Of a stretch of DNA of 64,000 nt, positions 36,422-47,138 are shown in pieces. Numbering within the stretch: position 1 is the first letter of the stretch; each line of letters begins with the position of its first letter. The position numbers and the translations under genes are program-made. The notes beneath the pieces are model-generated. The model saw only the letters and a program-made list of their open reading frames with translations. It was not told the origin of the DNA and searched no databases. The stretch comes from Pseudomonas sp. KBW05. GTDB lineage: Bacteria > Pseudomonadota > Gammaproteobacteria > Pseudomonadales > Pseudomonadaceae. Where the stretch lies: the NCBI RefSeq assembly GCF_003852405.1, contig NZ_QAJM01000014.1:126969-190968 (forward strand), in the 5' to 3' direction.

Positions 36422-38665
36422 TCATGGTGTGCGGTTACGCCGCGTCTCGATGATGTTCGGCAACTGGGAAATCCGCCCCAACAACCGCCCCAACGCGTCC
36501 AACCCCGGAATCTCGATGGTCAGGGACATCAACGCGGTGTTGTCCTCTTTGTTCGAGCGGGTGTTGACCGCCAGCACGTTGATCCGCTCATTGAGCAGCA
36601 CTTGCGACACATCCCGCAGCAAGCCGGAACGGTCGTACGCCCGAATCACAATGTCCACCGGATAGGTGAGCACCGGCACCGGCCCCCAGCTGACCTGGAT
36701 GATGCGCTCCGGCTCACGCCCGCCCAGTTGCAGCACCGAGGCGCAGTCCTGGCGGTGAATGCTCACGCCACGGCCCTGGGTGATGTAGCCGACGATGGCG
36801 TCGCCCGGCAACGGTTGGCAGCAGCCGGCCATTTGCGTCATCAGGTTGCCCACGCCCTGGATCTGGATATCGCCGCGCTTGCCGGGCTTGTAGCCGGTGG
36901 CTTTGCGTGGGATCAGCTCCAGTTGCTCGCTGCCGCGTTCCGGTTCGACCAACTGTTGCGCCAGGTTGACCAGTTGCGCCAAACGCAGGTCGCCGGCACC
37001 GAGGGCGGCGAACATGTCTTCGGCGATCTTCATGTTGGCCTTTTCGGCCAGCTTGTCGAAGTCCACCTGGGGCAGGCCCAGGCGGGCCAGTTCGCGTTCG
37101 AGCAGGGTCTTGCCGGCGGCGACGTTCTGGTCGCGCGCCTGCAACTTGAACCAGTGCACGATCTTTGCCCGCGCCCGCGACGTGGTGATGTAGCCCAGGT
37201 TCGGGTTCAGCCAGTCGCGGCTCGGCGTACCGTGCTTGCTGGTGATGATCTCGACCTGTTCACCGGTTTGCAGGCTGTAGTTGAGCGGCACGATGCGCCC
37301 GTTGATCTTGGCGCCCCGGCAGTTGTGGCCGATCTCGGTGTGTACGCGGTAGGCGAAGTCCAGCGGCGTCGCGCCCTTGGGCAGGTCGATGGCGTGGCCG
37401 TCAGGGGTAAAGATGTAGACCCGGTCCGGCTCGATATCCACGCGCAGCTGTTCGGCGAGGCCGCCGATGTCGCCGAGTTCTTCGTGCCATTCCAGCACTT
37501 GGCGCAGCCAGGAGATTTTCTCTTCGTACTGGTTGGACCCGGCCTTGACGTCGGTGCCCTTGTAACGCCAGTGCGCACATACGCCCAGCTCGGCCTCTTC
37601 GTGCATGGCGTGGGTGCGGATCTGCACTTCCAGCACCTTGCCTTCGGGGCCGATCACGGCAGTGTGCAGCGAGCGGTAGCCGTTCTCCTTGGGGTTGGCG
37701 ATGTAGTCGTCAAACTCCTTGGGAATGTGCCGCCACAGGGTGTGGACGATGCCCAGCGCGGTGTAGCAATCGCGCATTTCCGGCACCAGCACACGCACGG
37801 CGCGCACGTCGTAGATCTGGCTGAAGGCCAGGCCCTTGCGCTGCATTTTGCGCCAGATGGAATAGATGTGTTTGGCGCGGCCGCTGATGTCGGCATCGAC
37901 GCCGGTGGCTTGCAGCTCGGCGCGCAACTGGCCCATCACGTCGCTGATAAAGCGCTCGCGGTCGAGCCGCCGCTCATGCAGCAGCGTGGCGATCTGTTTG
38001 TATTGGTCGGGCTCGAGGTAGCGGAAGGACAAGTCCTCCAGCTCCCACTTGATATGGCCGATACCCAGGCGGTGCGCCAGCGGCGCGTAGATGTCGAAGA
38101 CCTCGCGGGCGACGCGATTGCGCTTTTCGTCGTCGGCGGTCTTCACCGCACGGATCGCGCAGGTGCGTTCGGCCAGCTTGATCAGGGCGACGCGCACGTC
38201 GTCGACCATCGCCACCAGCATCTTGCGCAGGTTCTCGACCTGGCCCTGGGTGCCCAGCACCATCGACTGGCGCGGGCTGAGGCTGGCGCTGATGGCGGCC
38301 ATGCGCAGCACGCCGTCGATCAGCTTGGCCACCACGGCGCCGAAACGCTGGCTGACCAGCGGCAACGCGATATGCCCTTCACGCACGCCGCGATAAAGCA
38401 CGGCGGCGATCAGCGAATCCTGGTCCAGCTTGAGATCGGCCAGGATCTCGGCAATCTCAAGCCCGGTGCGAAAGCTGGAAGTGCCTTCGGCCCACAGGTT
38501 CTTCGCCGCATTGTCTTGCTGCTCAGCCTCACGCGCGAACTCGCAGGCGGCTTTCATTGCTTCACGGTCCAGTGCCGGATCGACACTGATGGCATGGTCC
38601 AGCCATGCCTCCAGGTTGATACTGCCGTCGGTGTTGATCGGCTGGTGTGCTCTCACCTGTACCAT
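36422..38665 (-). CDS. relA: GTP pyrophosphokinase RelA ((p)ppGpp synthetase I)
   Basis: 747 residues. The order is an N-terminal pseudo-hydrolase domain in which the HD motif is absent (AVLYRGVREG in its place), then the synthetase domain (RAKHIYSIWRKM, YDVRAVRVLV, NGYRSLHTAV, EVQIRTHAMH). TGS (about 405-465, ATPLDFAYRVHTEIGH), a zinc-finger-like segment (CCQPLPGDAIVGY) and a C-terminal ACT domain complete it. It makes (p)ppGpp on stalled ribosomes. The start at 38665 (MVQVRAHQP) has a purine-rich stretch upstream. Confidence 0.96.
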   Translation of the reverse strand: MVQVRAHQPINTDGSINLEAWLDHAISVDPALDREAMKAACEFAREAEQQDNAAKNLWAEGTSSFRTGLEIAEILADLKLDQDSLIAAVLYRGVREGHIALPLVSQRFGAVVAKLIDGVLRMAAISASLSPRQSMVLGTQGQVENLRKMLVAMVDDVRVALIKLAERTCAIRAVKTADDEKRNRVAREVFDIYAPLAHRLGIGHIKWELEDLSFRYLEPDQYKQIATLLHERRLDRERFISDVMGQLRAELQATGVDADISGRAKHIYSIWRKMQRKGLAFSQIYDVRAVRVLVPEMRDCYTALGIVHTLWRHIPKEFDDYIANPKENGYRSLHTAVIGPEGKVLEVQIRTHAMHEEAELGVCAHWRYKGTDVKAGSNQYEEKISWLRQVLEWHEELGDIGGLAEQLRVDIEPDRVYIFTPDGHAIDLPKGATPLDFAYRVHTEIGHNCRGAKINGRIVPLNYSLQTGEQVEIITSKHGTPSRDWLNPNLGYITTSRARAKIVHWFKLQARDQNVAAGKTLLERELARLGLPQVDFDKLAEKANMKIAEDMFAALGAGDLRLAQLVNLAQQLVEPERGSEQLELIPRKATGYKPGKRGDIQIQGVGNLMTQMAGCCQPLPGDAIVGYITQGRGVSIHRQDCASVLQLGGREPERIIQVSWGPVPVLTYPVDIVIRAYDRSGLLRDVSQVLLNERINVLAVNTRSNKEDNTALMSLTIEIPGLDALGRLLGRISQLPNIIETRRNRTP

Positions 38666-38787
38666 CTTTCTTACCTTCCCTACGACGCACCTTGGGTGCG
38701 CCAATATCATCGCCGACCTTTTACTGCGAACTCCCTGGCAGGTCACAGGCCCTGGAGAACGCAGGCCAGTCGGATTAAACGGGCATC

Positions 38788-40140
38788 CTAGCCCGCTTCA
38801 AATAACGCCATGGCCTCGACATGCGCGGTTTGCGGAAACATGTCGAGGATCCCGGCACGTTTTAGCCGGTAGCCTTGCTTGACCAACTCAATCGTGTCCC
38901 GCGCCAGCGTCGCCGGGTTGCAGGACACATACACCAGACGCTTGGCTCCCAGGGTGGCAAGCTTGCGCACAACCTCTTGGGCACCGTCACGGGGTGGGTC
39001 CAAGAGTACCGCAGAAAAGCCCTGTTTGGCCCATTCTGCGTCGGTCAAAGGCTGGGACAAATCGGCCTGAAAAAACTGCGCATTATGCAAATTGTTGCTG
39101 ACGGCATTGAGAGCCGCCCGATCCACCATGGTCTGCACACCTTCCACCGCCACCACTTCGCGTACTTGCCGGGCGAGTGGCAGGGCAAAGTTGCCCAGGC
39201 CGCAAAACAGGTCCAGCACCCGCTCATCGGGCTGTGGCGCCAGCCATTCAAGGGCCTGGGCAACCATCGCGGCGTTGACCCCGGCGTTGACTTGCACGAA
39301 GTCCCCTGGACGGTAGGCCAATTCCAGATCCCACTGCTGCAAACGGAAACCCAGCACAGCACCAGCGTCCACCGGCTCCGGCTGGCCCTCGCCATGCAGC
39401 CACAACTGGGCTTCATGGAAAGCGCAAAACTCTTTCAACACCAGCAGGTCCGCTTCCGACAACGGCGCCATATGGCGCAGCAACACGGCGATGGACGTAC
39501 CGCTGAACAGCTCCACATGCCCGAGTGCCTTCGGATTGCTCAAGCGGCGCAGCATGTTCGGCAGGCGCTGCATGATCGGTTGCAAGGCCTGTACCAGCAC
39601 CGGGCAGTCATCGATGGCGACGATGTCCTGGCTGGCGACCGCACGAAAACCTACTTCCAGATGTTTCGCCTTGGCGTCCCAACGCACCGCCACACGGGCA
39701 CGGCGGCGGTAGCCGAACTCTGGCCCGCTCAACGGCGCAGCCCATTCTTGCGGTTCGACACCGGCCACGCGCGACAGTTGCTCGGCGAGCATGCGCTGTT
39801 TCAGGGCAAGCTGTTCGCTATGGGGCAAGTGCTGCACGCTGCAACCGCCACAGCGGCCAACATGCGCGCACGGCGCCGGGCGGCGCAATTCACTGGCCGT
39901 GAACACCCGCTCGGTACGCGCCTCGACCACTTTACCGTGGGCGCCCAACACCCGCGCTTCGACTTCTTCGCCGGCCAGCGCACCATTCACAAACCAGGTG
40001 CGGCCTTCGAAAAACACGATGCCACGGCCGTCATTGGCCAGGCGCTCGATGGTCAGGCGTTGTTTCTTGCCCACGGGAATCTGCGGGGCGCGGCTGCCGC
40101 CCGTCGGTTGGAAGCGCAGGCCTCTCTCGTGCTTGGCCAT
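38788..40140 (-). CDS. rlmD: 23S rRNA (uracil-1939-C5)-methyltransferase
   Basis: 450 residues. An N-terminal TRAM domain (about 25-80) is followed by the [4Fe-4S] cysteine cluster ([10 protein letters not shown] with a further Cys later). The SAM-dependent domain has [16 protein letters not shown] and DPPRDG, and the catalytic Cys is in [14 protein letters not shown]. The gene shares one base with the end of cysM, indicating co-transcription. Other names: rumA, ygcA. Confidence 0.95.
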   Translation of the reverse strand: MAKHERGLRFQPTGGSRAPQIPVGKKQRLTIERLANDGRGIVFFEGRTWFVNGALAGEEVEARVLGAHGKVVEARTERVFTASELRRPAPCAHVGRCGGCSVQHLPHSEQLALKQRMLAEQLSRVAGVEPQEWAAPLSGPEFGYRRRARVAVRWDAKAKHLEVGFRAVASQDIVAIDDCPVLVQALQPIMQRLPNMLRRLSNPKALGHVELFSGTSIAVLLRHMAPLSEADLLVLKEFCAFHEAQLWLHGEGQPEPVDAGAVLGFRLQQWDLELAYRPGDFVQVNAGVNAAMVAQALEWLAPQPDERVLDLFCGLGNFALPLARQVREVVAVEGVQTMVDRAALNAVSNNLHNAQFFQADLSQPLTDAEWAKQGFSAVLLDPPRDGAQEVVRKLATLGAKRLVYVSCNPATLARDTIELVKQGYRLKRAGILDMFPQTAHVEAMALFEAG

Positions 40141-41042
40141 CAGTTGGGTTCGTCGAAAATGCCGGTCGACAAGTAACGGTCGCCTCGGTCACAGATGATC
40201 GCGACGATCACCGCGTTTTCCACTTCCCTGGACAAGCGCAACATGCCCGCGACAGCGCCACCGGAGGACACGCCGCAGAAGATGCCTTCTTCACGGGCCA
40301 GGCGGCGCGTGGTGTCTTCGGCTTCACGCTGGGCCATGTCGATAATGCGGTCCACACGCGTGGCGTTGTAGATCTTCGGCAGATACTCCTCGGGCCAGCG
40401 GCGGATACCGGGGATGGCCGCGCCTTCCATCGGTTGCAGGCCGACGATCTGGATCGCCGGGTTCTGCTCCTTGAGGTAGCGCGAATTGCCCATGATGGTG
40501 CCGGTGGTGCCCATGGAGCTGACGAAATGGGTGATGGTGCCCCCGGTCTGGCGCCAGATTTCCGGGCCAGTGGTGGTGTAGTGCGCCTCGGGGTTGTCGC
40601 CGTTGGCGAACTGGTCCAGCACCTGGCCACGACCTTCGGCGGCCATGCGCTCGGCGAGGTCACGGGCACCTTCCATGCCCTCTTCCTGGGTCACCAGCAC
40701 CAGCTCGGCGCCATAGGCGGTCATCGCCGCCTTGCGCTCGGCGCTGCCGTTGTCGGGCATGATCAGTACCATCTTGTAACCCTTGATCGCGGCAGCCATG
40801 GCCAGGGCGATCCCGGTGTTGCCCGAGGTGGCTTCGATCAAGGTGTCGCCTGGCTTGATCTGCCCGCGCAGCTCGGCGCGGGTGATCATCGACAGCGCCG
40901 GGCGGTCCTTGACGGAGCCAGCCGGGTTGTTCCCTTCGAGCTTGAGCAGCAGGGTATTGCTGGTCTCGCCCGCCATGCGTTGCAAGCGGACCAGGGGCGT
41001 GTTGCCGACGCAATCGGCGATTGTTGGGTACTGCAAGGTCAT
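40140..41042 (-). CDS. cysM: Cysteine synthase B (O-acetylserine sulfhydrylase)
   Basis: 300-residue fold-type II PLP enzyme. The PLP lysine lies in [11 protein letters not shown], the substrate loop is [13 protein letters not shown], and the GTTGTIMG phosphate-binding loop is present. CysM can use thiosulfate as well as sulfide. The start at 41042 (MTLQYPTI) excludes an unrelated upstream extension. It is followed by rlmD in the same unit. Confidence 0.94.
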   Translation of the reverse strand: MTLQYPTIADCVGNTPLVRLQRMAGETSNTLLLKLEGNNPAGSVKDRPALSMITRAELRGQIKPGDTLIEATSGNTGIALAMAAAIKGYKMVLIMPDNGSAERKAAMTAYGAELVLVTQEEGMEGARDLAERMAAEGRGQVLDQFANGDNPEAHYTTTGPEIWRQTGGTITHFVSSMGTTGTIMGNSRYLKEQNPAIQIVGLQPMEGAAIPGIRRWPEEYLPKIYNATRVDRIIDMAQREAEDTTRRLAREEGIFCGVSSGGAVAGMLRLSREVENAVIVAIICDRGDRYLSTGIFDEPN

Positions 41043-41125
41043 GGCGTATTCGCAATCCAGACTGCGGGGGCGAACATCATACCGGGAAAGGTCGGCGGGC
41101 CATATCACGCAAAGTGTGGTGCTTA

Positions 41126-44100
41126 TTACTGATAGATATAAGCAGCGTCAGCGGCGCCGTTGAAGTTGCCCCACTCACCCTGCGTCAATGCTAGAAGCAA
41201 GCGACTTTCATCGGCTTGACGCCGACGTAAAAGGTCATCAACCAACGTCAGATAGGCGCCCTCGCTCAGCTCTGCGCGGTCGGCTCTATCCGAGGCGGCC
41301 TCCTGCTCTCGATGGTACCTCCCCAACGCGGCGTGAAAGAGCACCTCATACTTCGCTAACAGAAACTGCCTCCAATACTCATGGGTGACCAGCCACCCAG
41401 GCCAGTCCAGCGACGCCTCGTCAGCCAAGATGTTGTTACGCATGGCGGCAACCGTTTCCGGGTCAGGTGTGCCCAAGGTTCGGTCAAGTCGCTGGTCAAA
41501 TCCCAGGGGGAGGTCCAAGGTCTGGGACAATGCAATTCGGTAGGCCAGTACGCGCGTTCCCATCAGCTCCCCCGGCTGATTAGGGTCAGACAAAATGATA
41601 ACGCTCTCGATGGCTGCACACCGGCTTGTGGCCCGAAAACAGTTCAAGAGCGGCATGGCATCCACGCCGCCCCTTGTGCTCAGCTCGAACATCCTGAACT
41701 TGAGTTCCAAATCGTTGAGCGACACCATCCAACCGTTAACACCACGACTCATTTTGTACGGGTGCTCGAACATGATCGTAGCCAGTTGCGCGTTATTGGC
41801 AGCCCCGTCGATCAAGCGCCAGACCCTGCCGGCCAGATCTTCACGCAACGCCCGATACCCCGGTTCGACGAGCTTGGGTTCAGCGGCAAGACACTCGATC
41901 AGGGTGAAAAAACGATTGAAAGCACCACGCCCCTGCAAGTCCTGCCACAGCGCGAGGAGTGACGCTACTTCCCCGACCGCCAGCACAGCGAGCCAACGGT
42001 CGGGGCCGGCCGTGACGGGGACGTTGCGCGGGTGCAATCCGAAATGAATGTCTGCACGCCCCGGCTGCTCCCGATACTGACGAAACATCTGAAGCGTGCC
42101 CTCCGATAAGGGGTTACCGACCAGATCCATGGCTCGATGGACATCCGAAAACAAAAACAGGTCAGAACGGGTGAGTACTTTGATCCGGTTATCCCGCAGG
42201 TCAAACACTTCAAGCCACCTCAAGGTGACGGCACCTTTGGGCAAGCTTTCCAGCTGAGTGTTGCGCAGGTTCAAATAGCGCAGATATTTCAATCGCGACA
42301 GGTCCAGGCGCTGCCCTTGCCGCAGAGGGTTGGAGGACAAATCCAACACGCGCAGTTGCACAAGTTCACTCAGATAAATCACATCACCCAGTTTGAATTT
42401 GAGTCGATTGTTACCAAGGTATAAAGCGGTCAGATGTGGCAACCGGGAAAGCCCCGAGGGCATCTGCGCAAACTGATTGTTGCTCAGGTAAACCCTGGTC
42501 ACGCCCGGAAAGCACCGCAGGAAGCGCTGGGGCAGTTCAGAGAGTTGGTTATTTTTAAGGCTCAGCACCTGCACATGACCAAAATGAGCACCCAACACGG
42601 GCAGATCAGTCAGGTCCAGGCCATCGAGGTTCAGTTCCTTGACCATCGCGGTCCCGTGAGCGGAGGGTTCCTTCGCCCAGCATCTCTTTATTCGCTCAAC
42701 CGCCAACGCCCGTGCATCGCGCGCCTGGCCGCCCGGCGCAACATGAAGCCATTGCGCCAACGCAGCGTTCATGGCTTCACGCTCCCGGTACAGATAGTCA
42801 ATCATTGCATCGCGCTCTCGAGCCGAGTCGCCAGCATCTCTCCATAGCTGCAAAACGTCTTCGTCCGTTCTTGACGGATACAACATGCGCAGGCGAGCGA
42901 CCTGCTGACGCTCCACCGGCCTCAGCCCCCGACCACTCAGCGGGTAACCGATCCGCCCATCCGCCACACGCTGAGGGGGATGGAAATGAGGCCGATGCCC
43001 AATGCCCCGAAAGGTCTCGGCATACTCCCATTTCCTCTGCAGGCGGGAGCAGACCTCTGCCACCAATTCCCCCTCTCCAGCGCCCTCGATGTAACCCAAC
43101 GATTGACGTTCGGCCAGCGGCAGCGCCGCCAACAACACTTCAAGAAGCGGGCCGGTGCTGCCGGTCGGGCTGCGCTTGCCGTTCGCCAAGGGGATATAGA
43201 CCTGGTACTGATTGGATACAGCCACCACGACGCGTTTGAGCAATCCGTCGAAAGGGCCCACGCTGGTACGCAGAAAACCGTCTTTCCACAGTTCCACCCG
43301 CAAATGTGCCGGCCAACCGTCGATCTGCGGCAACGCATGCAGGATCGCTGTGGAGCTGTCCTCATTGGCTGCGGCAGGCAGGCGCACGCTTTCCAGCGCC
43401 CTGGTTTTGCGCAAGTACTCCACCCACCACCGGATCGCTGCATTCAGCGATGCGGGGACTATGCCGTTCTCCAGACTTTTACGCTCGGCCGGTGTGATGT
43501 TGTGCACCAGGTCTTCTGCGACCCGTGTGGTCAATCCGGGGTTAACACGCTGTAGCACTTGCGCCAGTGGGTTAGCAGAATGCTGGCTGCCAGCGCACAA
43601 CGCCTCGAAAAAAAGGTGCTCCATCAGAGGCTTGTCCAACGCGACTTTGGTTTCCAGCACAGTGACCTGATCTGCACGTGCGACGCCTTCGCGCCCCACC
43701 AATGCATCCGCACGATCGGGACCGACTTCACCAAGCAAGCGGTCGAAAAAATCCGCCCCGGCCTCCACGCCCGACATGACCCGTTGGTGCACCCTGAAAC
43801 GCTCGACGGTCTCCACAAGAATGGCCGGAGGGCGCTCATTGCGCACATGCACCCGCCGCAGAATATCTGGGGTAATGCCACTGATCTGCTGGATCTGCGC
43901 GATTGCATCCGGCGACAACGAGCGCGCCAGAGGCCCCAGCCGATAAAACGGCCGTTGCCCCTCCCAGGTCAGCGGGTTCTCCCACTCATGTCGCCAGGCG
44001 CCGGCGCCGTTGTGCGTCAACGCTGGCGCATACGCATCGCTCAACGACGGATGCTGAATGCGCCAAGGCTGTGCAGGATCGGCCTGGGTGACCTGGAAAT

Positions 44101-47065
44101 ATTCGCCTTCGATAAACAGGTAGTGGTCCGAACCCAAGCGGTAAAAACCGAGGGCGTCGGGCACGTTCGCGATACCCAGGGTCTCCACCGCCCGGGCGTA
44201 CTGCGTGATCTCGCGCCGATACGGGTAAAACGAACCATCGAGCGCACGATTGCGCAGCACCTCGTGGGCAATCCGCTCACGCAAATCGGCAATCGCCCGG
44301 CGCGCAGAGAGGCTTAGCTGGTTGCGTTCAGGCTCGGACAATTGGCGCACGACGGCATCATAGAAGCTATCGACACCGGTCAGTATTTCACCGCTGCGCA
44401 GTGAGTGAGGGTCATACGCAGAAAACCGTCCTTGACGATGATCAATCACGACCAGCGTGCGATCCTTGCTGCCCTTGGCAACATAAGGCACTCCGTGCCC
44501 CGCCGGGCTGACGACCAACGCTCGCCCCGTGAAATCACTCACCATCCCTTGGGCGAACACAGCCGCCCAGTTCTGGGTTTGCCGGTCAAAGCTGCGTCCA
44601 TGGTAAAGCCCGTCCACAATGGCCTCTCGGCGCGCTGCCCGACGTGCGGCACGCAACGCCAGGTACAACGCCTGAGGCTGCAACTGCGATTCCAGCAATT
44701 GTGTTTGCTGATGTTCGGATAATGGATGCCCACGCAGCACCTCAAGCAACCGCGCCTGGCTCACGTGCGGGTGCAGCGCCTGCAACTGCGCAACCACGGC
44801 AGGGATGTCACCCTCGGCGCCCAGGCGGTCCGGCAACACACGACGCACCGACGCACTGGCACCTTGCGCCGCCTGGCGGCTGGCGCGGGCAAAGCGCGTG
44901 AGTGCGTCAAACAGATCGACACCCAGTGCCTTGGCCAGCGCCGTCAGATGCTGGCGAATCAACGGCTCGCCGCCTGGAAACTGGCCGGGCAGCAACGCCA
45001 CGATGGCGCTCGGCAAATGCGTCGTGAGGCGACGCGGTGTCGCGTAGGCGAATTGATGGTTTTCCTGCACGGTCACGCTGACAGTTTCGGTCACCGGATG
45101 CGCGGCATCCTTGCTGTAGCACCGTAATTCCAGGCCTTGCGGGTTGATGATGCTCAGGGCCGTACCCGCAGGCCAGTGCTCCAACTGAGTCAGCAGCGGC
45201 GCCATGACTTCAACTGCACCAACGGGCGTGGGGTGCTCAGGGGCAGCGCCATCAGCGACCCACCCGATCAAACGGTCGGTCCTGAACCGGTGCGCTGCCT
45301 CTACCAACGATGCCGAAGGCGTGGCGCCCTCCCACACTTGGTTCAAGGTTTCATGGGTAGTGCCACTGATATCAAGCACGTTCGCCAGCGCCTGGACCGG
45401 CGCGTCCTGTGTACCGAGCATTCTTTCGAGCAAGGGCGGGCCGCTCGGCTGCGGGGTGTCGGGAACGGCACTGCGCAGCTGCGCCAGTTGCTGGTACACA
45501 TGCCGATGGCGACGTAGGGCGGTCTTGGCCAGACGGGTGTGCAATCGACCACTGACCAGCAAGTCCGCCAGGTCCATCAGCCCTTGCAACAGATCGCCAG
45601 GCTCGTCCTGGAGCACCTGGGAACCGCCCCCCACCAGCGACTGTGACAGCGTCACGAACATCCCGAAGGCACGCGCGCGCCCCAAGCCTTTCAAGGCGCC
45701 AGGCACCGGGATCAGCAGCACGTTGAGGAGTTCATTGAGCACGGTCTGAAACAGCTCGATCAGGGTCGGCATGAAACCAGGCGTCGCGTTGGTGAGCTCT
45801 TGCAGGTTGGCTCGGCTGCGCTCGATATAGAGATCGCATAAGGCGACAACCGGCATTTTTTGCACCGAGACGCGTACATAGCCGATGGTCCGCGGGTGAT
45901 CGACCTTGGGAATCGACTGCACCAGTTCATAAACCAGTCGGGCAAAAAAAACGAGGTTTGGCGGGCGAGCCGTGACCTTGGCAAATTGGCTGAGGCGCGC
46001 AGCGTCGCGCAACGACATCATCTGGTACAGCCAATCGACCCGGCCTCTGAGGTAGAACCCATGAAAGGCGACATGGAACTCTTCGCAGGCGGTTCGGGCG
46101 CTGTCATGGTGGCGCAAAGAGCCCCCAGGTCGATTCGGGAAAAAGCTGAATGCCCCCGGGCAACCACTGACCGAAAAAACCAGGTGGGGAATACACAGGT
46201 AATCGCCCGGTGGTGGCGCCACGTATTGTCCGGTCAAGCCTATGGTCTGCGGCAACCAGCTGATGTTGTCCGCACCATGGGGGACAAACAGGCGCATTTC
46301 TTCGGTAATGTTCCAGGCAGTCGCCCCTGCCAGCGCTTGTTTCACTTGATGATATTTGGTGCGATCAACGTGACTGAGCGTGCTGTTTCTCAAGGCTTCG
46401 ATCAACGCGAATTCAAATTCGGCACTGGCCAAGCCCAGGAAGCTGTCACCCAACGCAGCATTGCCGCGCAGCGCATCATTCAATTGCTGTTCGAGTTGCC
46501 CGCCGAGATCGAGCCGACGCACCAGCGCGATGAACTCGCCGGCGGTGGTGTCGATGCCGCTGTCGAGATAACTGGCCTGCGCCAAACCGGTACGGCCCGG
46601 GTAGCTCCAACCGGTCAACCCATCATAGTTGCGACAAGCGGCGTCCCACAGCGTGAGGCTCGCCACTTGTACGACCTCATCTTCACTCGCTGCGCGCCGA
46701 ACACGCGGGGAGGATTGGAGGTAGCGGGTATGGATTTTCGCGACGCTGGGATCGATATCCTGACCCGTCAGCGTTTTAAGCCCCGCACGCAACGCGCCTA
46801 TTGCCTGGTGTTCAAACGCCTGGGTGAATTGGGCAATGGCCCGTTCGACCGCCTGCTGGGCCTCGATCCAGGCCCCTTGCAGGCGCACGTACTCAAGTTT
46901 CTCCTCGTCATTGAAGTTGGCGAGGAAACCGTCGAAGTCTACTCGAATCAAGTCCAGGGCCTGCAAGGCGGCCCACTCTGGGGCCGCCATCAACGGAGAA
47001 TGTTGATTGGCAACGAATTCAGCCAGCGGATCTGGCACTGGCGCACGGGTCAGCGGCTCGGTCAT
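41126..47065 (-). CDS. Giant DUF6543/LRR/NEL-type toxin-like protein with degenerate NEL active site
   Basis: 1,979 residues. Residues ~1-1440 look like the long helical N-terminal region of Pseudomonas 'dermonecrotic toxin'/DUF6543 proteins. About seven leucine-rich repeats follow (~1480-1660; SLKNNQL, YLSNNQF, YLGNNRL, DLSSNPL, NLRNTQL, DLRDNRI and a last variant). The C-terminus (~1690-1979) has the NEL (novel E3 ligase) layout, ending LAYRIALSQTLDLP and HEYWRQFLLAKYE. At the position of the catalytic Cys-x-Asp, counted from the following N-D-L-E segment, it has Gly1775-Val-Asn1777. GGGAG lies 7 bp before the ATG. No secretion or immunity gene is adjacent. The domain call is by pattern. 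Confidence 0.75.
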   Translation of the reverse strand: MTEPLTRAPVPDPLAEFVANQHSPLMAAPEWAALQALDLIRVDFDGFLANFNDEEKLEYVRLQGAWIEAQQAVERAIAQFTQAFEHQAIGALRAGLKTLTGQDIDPSVAKIHTRYLQSSPRVRRAASEDEVVQVASLTLWDAACRNYDGLTGWSYPGRTGLAQASYLDSGIDTTAGEFIALVRRLDLGGQLEQQLNDALRGNAALGDSFLGLASAEFEFALIEALRNSTLSHVDRTKYHQVKQALAGATAWNITEEMRLFVPHGADNISWLPQTIGLTGQYVAPPPGDYLCIPHLVFSVSGCPGAFSFFPNRPGGSLRHHDSARTACEEFHVAFHGFYLRGRVDWLYQMMSLRDAARLSQFAKVTARPPNLVFFARLVYELVQSIPKVDHPRTIGYVRVSVQKMPVVALCDLYIERSRANLQELTNATPGFMPTLIELFQTVLNELLNVLLIPVPGALKGLGRARAFGMFVTLSQSLVGGGSQVLQDEPGDLLQGLMDLADLLVSGRLHTRLAKTALRRHRHVYQQLAQLRSAVPDTPQPSGPPLLERMLGTQDAPVQALANVLDISGTTHETLNQVWEGATPSASLVEAAHRFRTDRLIGWVADGAAPEHPTPVGAVEVMAPLLTQLEHWPAGTALSIINPQGLELRCYSKDAAHPVTETVSVTVQENHQFAYATPRRLTTHLPSAIVALLPGQFPGGEPLIRQHLTALAKALGVDLFDALTRFARASRQAAQGASASVRRVLPDRLGAEGDIPAVVAQLQALHPHVSQARLLEVLRGHPLSEHQQTQLLESQLQPQALYLALRAARRAARREAIVDGLYHGRSFDRQTQNWAAVFAQGMVSDFTGRALVVSPAGHGVPYVAKGSKDRTLVVIDHRQGRFSAYDPHSLRSGEILTGVDSFYDAVVRQLSEPERNQLSLSARRAIADLRERIAHEVLRNRALDGSFYPYRREITQYARAVETLGIANVPDALGFYRLGSDHYLFIEGEYFQVTQADPAQPWRIQHPSLSDAYAPALTHNGAGAWRHEWENPLTWEGQRPFYRLGPLARSLSPDAIAQIQQISGITPDILRRVHVRNERPPAILVETVERFRVHQRVMSGVEAGADFFDRLLGEVGPDRADALVGREGVARADQVTVLETKVALDKPLMEHLFFEALCAGSQHSANPLAQVLQRVNPGLTTRVAEDLVHNITPAERKSLENGIVPASLNAAIRWWVEYLRKTRALESVRLPAAANEDSSTAILHALPQIDGWPAHLRVELWKDGFLRTSVGPFDGLLKRVVVAVSNQYQVYIPLANGKRSPTGSTGPLLEVLLAALPLAERQSLGYIEGAGEGELVAEVCSRLQRKWEYAETFRGIGHRPHFHPPQRVADGRIGYPLSGRGLRPVERQQVARLRMLYPSRTDEDVLQLWRDAGDSARERDAMIDYLYREREAMNAALAQWLHVAPGGQARDARALAVERIKRCWAKEPSAHGTAMVKELNLDGLDLTDLPVLGAHFGHVQVLSLKNNQLSELPQRFLRCFPGVTRVYLSNNQFAQMPSGLSRLPHLTALYLGNNRLKFKLGDVIYLSELVQLRVLDLSSNPLRQGQRLDLSRLKYLRYLNLRNTQLESLPKGAVTLRWLEVFDLRDNRIKVLTRSDLFLFSDVHRAMDLVGNPLSEGTLQMFRQYREQPGRADIHFGLHPRNVPVTAGPDRWLAVLAVGEVASLLALWQDLQGRGAFNRFFTLIECLAAEPKLVEPGYRALREDLAGRVWRLIDGAANNAQLATIMFEHPYKMSRGVNGWMVSLNDLELKFRMFELSTRGGVDAMPLLNCFRATSRCAAIESVIILSDPNQPGELMGTRVLAYRIALSQTLDLPLGFDQRLDRTLGTPDPETVAAMRNNILADEASLDWPGWLVTHEYWRQFLLAKYEVLFHAALGRYHREQEAASDRADRAELSEGAYLTLVDDLLRRRQADESRLLLALTQGEWGNFNGAADAAYIYQ

Positions 47066-47138
47066 TTTTCTGCTCCCAGAAAAAAGATCAGGCTATCCGG
47101 TCGCCGTCAGCCGCTGCGGTAGCTATGTAATGCTGGGG

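Noticed and set aside
36422-38665. Missing HD hydrolase motif in RelA as a defect
   Set aside because: RelA of gammaproteobacteria normally lacks the hydrolase residues; SpoT supplies this activity.
36602-38791. 729-codon open frame on the plus strand opposite relA
   Set aside because: A mirror frame of a GC-rich gene: no start context, low-complexity content, and relA on the other strand has all family motifs.
45860-47122. 420-codon plus-strand frame opposite the giant DUF6543 gene
   Set aside because: No domain-like pattern and no ribosome site; the minus strand carries a continuous 1,979-codon frame with LRR and NEL features.
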